From: Amphimedon queenslandica
Taxonomy: Eukaryota > Porifera > Demospongiae > Haplosclerida > Niphatidae
Reading direction: 5' to 3'
Length of the DNA: 64,000 nucleotides
NCBI RefSeq assembly: GCF_000090795.2
Contig: NW_003546452.1
Coordinates: 69,408 to 133,407, forward strand
A model generated the notes under the pieces. That model did not search any database. It was not told the DNA's origin and saw only the letters and a program-made list of their open reading frames with translations. The translations under genes and the position numbers were made by a program. Below, one piece after another: positions 59,101-64,000 of the stretch (its first letter is position 1; every line of letters begins with the position of its first letter).

Positions 59101-59674
59101 CATAGAATACTGTAAAAGAAAATCATATTTCTGCCGCCGCAAAGAACTTCAATGGGGAAAAGGTGTAATTTTACCATTTTTGTCAGCAAAGCAAAGGAGC
59201 CATATCAAGGGAGAAAAAATTCCAACCTCAATCTCCATTTTGCATATACCAATGCAACAATTAGGAACCTCTGAGAAGGCAGATTTTAGCCTAGCTTATT
59301 CACACAATCATTATCTTCCACAATGGCCACCAAGAAAGTCTTATGTTTTACAGTACTCAGATGAATATCATTATGCTAATTAACACAGATTTCGTTGATA
59401 GACTATAATGCCAAAATTTTCACATTAGAATTAATTAATGATTACATACCTGGTAGACCCACATCAACTTCTCCTTTCCATTGACTGTATAAATTAAAGA
59501 AAAATAGACACATTATAAATACTGAGAAACTTACAAAATTTCCGAAAGTTCTCCTACTTCTCCCACTAGAGCTAAGAGCAAGTTCCTAGGGGTATGATAC
59601 TGTTCCCAATCTCTTTCCATAGAAAACTGATTCTGCCTCTTTCTGCTACACAAATGAATCAAAATACTCATCAT
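56200..59674 (-). CDS. DCTPP1: dCTP pyrophosphatase 1 (all-alpha NTP pyrophosphohydrolase, MazG-like)
   Basis: Three exons: 59535-59674, 59450-59484 and 56200-56402. Hydrolyses dCTP and modified dCTP to dCMP and pyrophosphate, keeping the nucleotide pool clean. The N-terminal exon has RDWEQYHTPRNLLLALVGEV and GELSEIF, then QWKGEVDVGLPGW. The Mg-binding EVGELSE and, in the last exon, EELSDVLIYLIELAEKCHID give the two acidic helices (E-x2-E and E-x3-D) of the family. The end KYPPEKVYGSSKKYTDY is typical of DCTPP1. Two in-frame ATGs open the protein; a start at the internal MERDW is also possible. The 3-kb second intron is filled with repeats and a hAT element. Confidence 0.93.
56765..58410. repeat. 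Tandem-duplicated ~180-200-base repeat interrupted by a hAT element
   Basis: Blocks at about 56765-56940 and 56944-57120 both contain CATAACTTTTA, ACCCACA, AAATTGGCTGCCAT and GAAAGCTTAGAAA-like stretches. A second kind of unit (GGTCTAGTAGTCACC ... AAGTTATTAC.GTATGCAATGAA) is at about 57116-57301 and again at about 58216-58400, split by the 57302-58191 transposon. No coding potential. All lie in an intron of DCTPP1. Confidence 0.7.
57302..58191. mobile_element. hAT-type non-autonomous element, 890 bases
   Basis: Ends CAGGGTTGTTGTAATT and AATTACAACAACCCTG are perfect inverted repeats. The exact 8-base target duplication CTTAGCAT is at 57294-57301 and 58192-58199. The arms are made of TCTAATTGTAATT-like repeats. 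The middle (57480-57900) is GC-richer, with a hairpin GACCTGGGGGC / GCCCCCAGGTC near 57850-57878, perhaps a further nested insert. No transposase. Confidence 0.9.
58538..59103. mobile_element. MITE with long terminal inverted repeats, uninterrupted copy
   Basis: Left end TAGTCTCGTCCTGCCCCTTC and right end complement pair over about 65 bases (ACACTCACGGTAAAAATGTG on the left with its complement on the right). It matches the element at 31298-32196 over its length but lacks that copy's 331-base insert. It lies in an intron of DCTPP1. Confidence 0.82.
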
Positions 59675-60183
59675 CGATAATTGAACTTACATTTGCTCGA
59701 GGGACAAACTGGAGCTAAAAGTGTTATCTTGATTCTTAAGAGGACAACTAGCTGTGGCTGCTGTGCTGCAAGCTCCAGCTTCACCCTCCATGTTACAAAG
59801 ACACACCTTACCATAGTCTGCCACGTGGCAAATGAAGGTATGTACAGTGTTCACTTCTTATCTCGACTTTGCATAATCATTAGTTACCTAGAAGACGTGG
59901 TGAGCTGTTATTTGGCTTGGCTCCTTGTTTAGCTGCTCTACAGGCAGCTAGGCGTCGTGTTTATAGTGTGGTACTTCAAAAAGGATTTATGGAAGGAGCA
60001 TTTGAGAAGGATCTAAAATGGTTTGTGAACTTTGTGTAGAGTAACTGTGGGTTAGATTTATTAATTCTCTTAGGTTGGTGTCAGAAAATGTGAAGAGATA
60101 TGTCTCGTCGCATGGTACAAAGTTATACAGGGTAGATAAAGAAACATTGGAGGGCCTCATTGGCAAGAAACCATCACATCAGG
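59675..60183 (+). CDS. MRM1: MRM1-like mitochondrial rRNA 2'-O-methyltransferase, N-terminal part only
   Basis: Exon about 59892-60019 encodes RRGELLFGLAPCLAALQAAR followed by RRVYSVVLQKGF. The next, about 60075-60180, encodes WLVSENVKRYVSSHGTKLYR then ETLEGLIGKKPSHQ. GE-x-LFG...LAAL.A.RR is the opening of the SpoU substrate-binding domain, and L..L.G...HQ closes it, as in MRM1/TrmH enzymes. The SPOUT methyltransferase domain that should follow is not found in the next kilobases, where a transposon lies. The 5' end is unresolved: upstream sequence (59681-59850) is open in a frame that does not join cleanly. It is divergent from DCTPP1. It may be a broken gene, or later exons may lie beyond the window. 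Confidence 0.65.
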
Positions 60184-60945
60184 TTTGTAGGGTGGCCTGG
60201 GATTTTGTGTTGACCATGAAATATGAAAACGTTTAATAGGCCTATTTTGTGTATGATGATTTGCTTATGGGAATTTTTGACAGCTATGTGATACATGTAA
60301 CTTGAGTAAAACGCCAATAAACGGCCACACCCATCAAGTAGACGTTGGTACTCTTTTGCTATACTGTTGTATCAAAATTCCATACTTGCATTTTTTTAGA
60401 GCTGTTACAAAGCTATAGGGTACATGTAACATTGGAATGGATGGATTCCTTTTGCTTCGACAGGAAGCTTTTTAAGGACAAGTCTGGACAAACATATTTT
60501 TGTAAAAAAAATTCCATTCCACGGATGATGGCTACTATACAGCACAGAAGGTACTAATGGCTACCCAGCAGTACTGTTAGAAAGGACTATCATCGTAGTG
60601 TATAGGCAGCAAATTACAGCTTGCAGTCTTCTTTACACAGATTCCAGTGTACATGTACCTATAGACGCCTATATTCAGAATGTTCATTATTTGTATAATT
60701 GGAGCCTGATTTCTTTTTTAGCTGCGTTTATGACTGTAAAACGATAGCCTGGTGGCTTGTATTTGCTGTCAGATGCAGCTGCAAGCTGCAGCTGGTATGC
60801 ATTAATCATGTGTGCAATTCGCAATGCATATTGCATAGCCTTTCCTCCACCCATAATTATGGTAATGCATAATTAATATTTTTGTCAATTAAAAACATTG
60901 AAATAGTTATAACAATGTACATGTATGTCAAACATTGAAATATTT
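60184..60945. other. Region after the MRM1-like exons, nothing secure
   Basis: About 760 bases. An open frame at 60398-60557 (ELLQSYRVHVTLEWMDSFCF) follows a plausible acceptor but does not resemble the MRM1 catalytic domain. A short palindrome CAGCTGCAAGCTGCAGCTG is near 60776. No other feature seen. Confidence 0.35.
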
Positions 60946-60949
60946 AAGT

Positions 60950-63190
60950 CATTATTTGCATTTACTACAAGAAAAAACATAAGTAGACTGTCTTGCTTTG
61001 AATATACATGTAGACACTGATGCACAGACACAATGAAACCACCGGTTACATTCCAAACACATTACCCAGTCTGCTTCATTCAGATTTAAACACTTATCCA
61101 GTTCACAATCACTCTTGTCTTCTGTTGACATAAACTTCATAAGAATCATTTATTTTAATAATTGTATCATAATCTTTTGCATTGTCTCAGTACTTCTGCC
61201 TCTTCTATCTCCAGTTCCATACTCTTCATTTTTGCCAAATATCATTAAAATGATAAATGATAATAATGATTGTACCATTTCCAGTATCAGTTAAATTAGC
61301 TCCTTGTCTAACTGTAGCTCTAACAGCTGTGCCTCTCCTTCTTGCTGTTTGAATTCCTCCATACTCCTCACTTTTGCCTAATATCATTAAAATGATAAAT
61401 GATATTATTAGTATGATTTTACCATTTCCAGTATCAGTTAAATTAGTTTCTTGTCTAAGTTTAGCTCTAACAGCTCCGCCTCTCCCTCTACCTCCAGCTG
61501 TTCCACCTCTAGCAGCTCCTGTTTCTTAATAAATTAATTGCGAAATAATTGTAATGATTTGCTTTTCAGTTCTCTTAGTTTTTTCTTTCCTCTGATTTTC
61601 TTTTTTTTCCATTTTCTTAAAGTGTTTTTCATTTATCTCAGCTAGACATTCCTTACTTTTTAGCACTCGTGCAGTTGATTTTTGTTGCATGTCTGGATAT
61701 TTAATTGATGGGAGAACGCTTTGAACTCTGATAATTTTAGTAACTATAGACTTCTTTCGGGGTTCTTGCATTACTGCAGCCTCTGCATTACTTTCCAGTA
61801 ACAACCAGTAATTGTATCTATCGTCTGTAGTAATATCATACCCCTCTTCCTTGCGCTTGCTAAACAGCAATATTTGATTAGCAGTGAATGGTGCCACACT
61901 GCTCGGGTGTGTTTGAAAAGGTGAAGGAGGTGAATCAGACTGCAAAGGAGGAGTTGGAATAGGGAGATCATTGTTTGATTCTGATTTATCTGACAAAAAA
62001 GCATCATCTGAATAAGCATCATAAATAGGTACAAGTGAGTGGCGGACAGGAGTTAATAGAGGAATGAACAAACCAGTGCGTTTTTTTTGAGGGTGGTTTA
62101 TTTAGGCAACAATTTATAACGATTGATGGGATAAATAGCAGTCACTTCAAAACCTTTTAAAATGTTATGAGGAGTCACAGCTTTCATCCATGCTCTACCA
62201 AATAAGTAAAAGAATTGATATCTTGAGACGACTTTACCAGATTTTTTAAGCAAGTAATCATCACATTTCTCTCGCCATGCTCTTTTTAAAGGGCCAAATA
62301 GACCCTTATTTAATGGTTGAGTTTTATGGGTGGAATGAGGGAGAGGCAAAAGACAACTGTATCCTCTTTAGCAGCCCAGTTGACAAATAAGGGGCTAAAA
62401 TGGCTTGAATGACCATCCATCAATAATAAAGGAGGATGAACTGGTGGAGCATAAGCTAGAAAGTGGTTTGTGAACCAGGTTTTGAAAATCTCAGAATCAA
62501 TCCAACCCGAGTCACTTAGCTTAGTCCATATATTGTTCCTGGAACTTCACCTAAGATTATTTCAGGATTCAATGTTTTTCTAGCAAAAATCACCAATGGC
62601 GGGATAGCGTATCCACCAGCATTACAGCATGCTAACACAGTAATTTTAGTTTTTTTATTGCTTGATAATGCAATTGGGTGCTTTTCTCCTTTTTGTCACT
62701 ATTTTTGGAGGCTTTGGGCTTAATGGGAATCCAGATTCATCTAAGTTAAAGATTTGACAGGGAAGGTCAGCTAGCTTATGATGTGAGATAGTTGCTTCGA
62801 GTAAATCGAAATAATTTCCGATTATTTGATTGCTACTGCCTTTTAGACGCATGTGAGTTAAAACTTCATCAGTTCTGACAGTTAAGTCAGCTAGTGTGTT
62901 TGGAGCGGAAAGATTTCCACCAGCTATTGGAAACTTTAACATTCATGCCTTTCTTATTAACTACATTCTGAACTAGCTCAACTATTTGCTTAGTAGTACG
63001 TGAATATCCTATTAACGAGCTATCTGTCAAACATTATGCCAGTTTGGCCTCTTCTATTAAATCGAGGTATTGTTTCAGACCACTTCTAGACCCTTGAGCA
63101 ACTTTGCCACTATAGTGATTGTACAAAGTTGAGCGTGATATTCAGTATTCTTCTGCAGCTCGTCTAACACTCATACTGTCGTGTATTGCA
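60950..63190 (-). pseudogene. Pogo/Tigger-type transposase with C-terminal PHD finger, broken
   Basis: Minus-strand pieces in different frames line up as one transposase. A helix-turn-helix start (63060-63190) reads ISRSTLYNHYSGKV with an in-frame stop before it. A CENP-B-like helix with SNSWWKSF follows, then after a frame change LTVRTDEVLTHMRL and FNLDESGFPLSPKP (62655-62942), which contains the first catalytic Asp. Next come decayed sequence with stops (62350-62650), PHSTHKTQPLNKGLFGPLKR (62098-62349) of the DDE domain, and a Pro/Ser- and Lys-rich tail (61526-62071). A PHD finger lies at 60952-61149: C-x2-C (CLEC) and W-F-H-C-x-C. Frameshifts and stops make it inactive as read. No terminal repeats were identified. 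Confidence 0.82.
61234..61520. repeat. 142-base tandem duplication within the transposase tail
   Basis: Two copies (starting near 61234 and 61376) share AATATCATTAAAATGATAAA, ACCATTTCCAGTATCAGTTA and, on the minus strand, coding for RGANLTDTGNG / RQETNLTDTGNG. Each unit looks like one short exon plus one short intron, so an exon-intron pair seems to have been duplicated. Confidence 0.7.
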
Positions 63191-63211
63191 CCCATTGCTC
63201 TACTTATACTG

Positions 63212-63368
63212 TGTTTACACTAGCCTATAATTCTAGGTCCACCCAGTTTTGAAGTGAATGGTGTCGTGTGTAAATAAGTTCCGAGCTGTGCTGATACGAA
63301 CCAAGTCAGCCTCCAAAAATCTGCCATGCCAGCCTAGTTCAGCACGGTTTTAAGAACAAGTGTAAACA
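63212..63368. mobile_element. Possible small foldback element
   Basis: The 10-base inverted repeat TGTTTACACT / AGTGTAAACA bounds 157 bases just before the SANT-like ORF. It could be a small MITE or the terminal region of a Harbinger-like element that carried that ORF. No target duplication seen. Confidence 0.35.
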
Positions 63369-63443
63369 AACTAGGACTGGAATACTGGTTTATCGTTTAT
63401 GTAATTGTAATTTTAATAATTATTATTTAGTTAGTTTTTAAAA

Positions 63444-63611
63444 ATGGCGACGTGGTCTAAGGTAGAGACTATGAAACTGATTGAAGTATGGGGAGAGGAG
63501 TCCATTCAGTCCCAATTGGAAAGATGTTCAAGAAACAAACACATTTATGAGAAGATTTCCAAGAAATTGGAAGAAGCAGGATATGAGAGGACAGGGATTC
63601 AGTGTAGAGAC
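63444..63611 (+). pseudogene. Myb/SANT-like DNA-binding ORF cut by an LTR insertion
   Basis: The ATG at 63444 opens MATWSKVETMKLIEVWGEES, then CSRNKHIYEKISKKLEEAGY and ERTGIQCR. This is a trihelix/MADF-like Myb-SANT domain (W at each helix start, G-x-Q-C at the third helix). Such ORFs occur as transcription factors and as the second gene of PIF/Harbinger transposons. After GIQCRD the frame runs into an LTR (63612) and stops about 17 codons later, so the usual continuation of the third helix and linker is lost. Confidence 0.7.
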
Positions 63612-63786
63612 TGTCACAGCTCGCAAGAATTTTTCAAAATATTTTACTTAGAGACTAGCTGAATAACAAAGAACTCTCTTTCAAATAAGGCCAACTGGCT
63701 TTATATATGCACAAATCACTAATAATTAGTTAATTAATTAATATACATTAATGGTAATAATCCAGTTTCTATACAGTTCCATGACA
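63612..63786 (-). repeat. 3' LTR of a Ty3/Gypsy-type retrotransposon, 175 bases
   Basis: Read on the minus strand the LTR begins TGTCATGGAAC and ends with the dinucleotide CA in GCTGTGACA, giving TGTCA...TGACA ends. A polypurine tract (complement of CTCCTCCCTCCTTTCCC, 63787-63803) sits directly beside it, as expected for the primer of plus-strand synthesis. The LTR contains a TATATAAAG promoter-like box. The other LTR is outside the window, so the target duplication (expected GAGAC-like, before 63612) cannot be verified. Confidence 0.85.
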
Positions 63787-63807
63787 CTCCTCCCTCCTTT
63801 CCCAGCG

Positions 63808-63999
63808 TCAAGTACTCGTACTTGACGGAGCACGGGATAATGCGTCAGCATTGGTGTTGGCCTTTCCAACTCGATGGACTATAGTAAAATCAAATGGCTG
63901 TAGAGCAAGACTCCAACGTGTTAATCTAGATGTCTTGTCCTTCATGTTATTAAGCCAGACAAGTGCCCTGTGGTCTGTTTGTATTTGGAATTGCTTCCC
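63808..63999 (-). CDS. End of Ty3/Gypsy-type pol: reverse-transcriptase RNase H segment, 5' part outside window
   Basis: 63 codons to a stop at 63808-63810: TDHRALVWLNNMKDKTSRL, WSLALQPFDFTIVHRVGKAN and NADALSRAP. The TDH..L.WL...K....R..RW...L..F.F.I.HR.GK.N..ADALSR pattern is the RNase H end of Gypsy-type reverse transcriptases. The frame stops after RAPSSTST, so an integrase does not follow in this position; either it lies elsewhere or the copy lacks it. Directly followed by the polypurine tract and LTR. Confidence 0.9.
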   Translation of the reverse strand, partial: GKQFQIQTDHRALVWLNNMKDKTSRLTRWSLALQPFDFTIVHRVGKANTNADALSRAPSSTST

Positions 64000-64000
64000 T

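Noticed and set aside
58900-59189. Frames with CPTCGSSNLIRMW-like Cys pairs suggesting a zinc finger
   Set aside because: They lie in the terminal inverted repeat of the 58538-59103 MITE; the same sequence recurs at 31-32 kb with stops.
1-64000. tRNA, rRNA, CRISPR arrays and bacterial-type operons
   Set aside because: None seen; genes are spliced and spaced as in animal nuclear DNA.

Overview
The window looks like intron-dense animal nuclear DNA. It is AT-rich, most introns are only about 45-70 bases with GT-AG ends, and the exons encode typical metazoan proteins. The gene set (an RNF213-type giant ATPase, tyrosine-kinase-like proteins with a C-terminal SH2 domain, dCTP pyrophosphatase), the tiny introns, the many small inverted-repeat transposons and the very frequent TACATGTA octamer together suggest a demosponge such as Amphimedon. 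That assignment is inference. Reading stops at a 113-base N gap at 21127-21239.

Layout. 1-32534 (minus) is one giant RNF213-like gene whose 3' end lies left of the window. From its start inwards it shows a divergent helical N-terminal part, degenerate AAA1/2, AAA3 and AAA4 with full Walker motifs, the E3 shell, an RZ-type zinc finger and part of the C-terminal region. The canonical RING is absent at the place where the family carries it. 32700-38269 (plus) starts 165 bases away, head to head, and encodes a SAM-like/ubiquitin-like/vWA/E2 fusion. 39403-46294 (minus) is a phytanoyl-CoA dioxygenase-type enzyme, divergent from a C19orf53-like small basic protein (46381-47764). 47864-48493 is a single-exon gene of unknown function. 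48698-51415 and 51711-54827 are tandem kinase-SH2 paralogues. 56200-59674 (minus) is DCTPP1, divergent from an apparently truncated MRM1-like gene (about 59700-60180). The right end is transposon-rich: a broken pogo-type transposase with a PHD finger, a SANT-like ORF cut by an LTR, and the tail of a Ty3/Gypsy pol.

How the genes may work together. The RNF213-like protein and the E2 fusion share one short intergenic promoter region and belong to one biochemical pathway: an E2 passes ubiquitin to an E3. Human RNF213 can act without its RING, so a RING-less E3 beside an E2 fused to a ubiquitin-like and a vWA domain is the strongest candidate for an undescribed system here. The two kinase-SH2 proteins are another unusual pair: both keep kinase motifs but have lost the phosphotyrosine-binding arginine of the SH2 domain.

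The long introns and intergenic stretches hold a readable history of small transposons: hAT elements with exact 8-base target duplications (one nested in another), TTAA-flanked and TA-flanked elements, and two nested insertions whose empty sites occur elsewhere in the same window.
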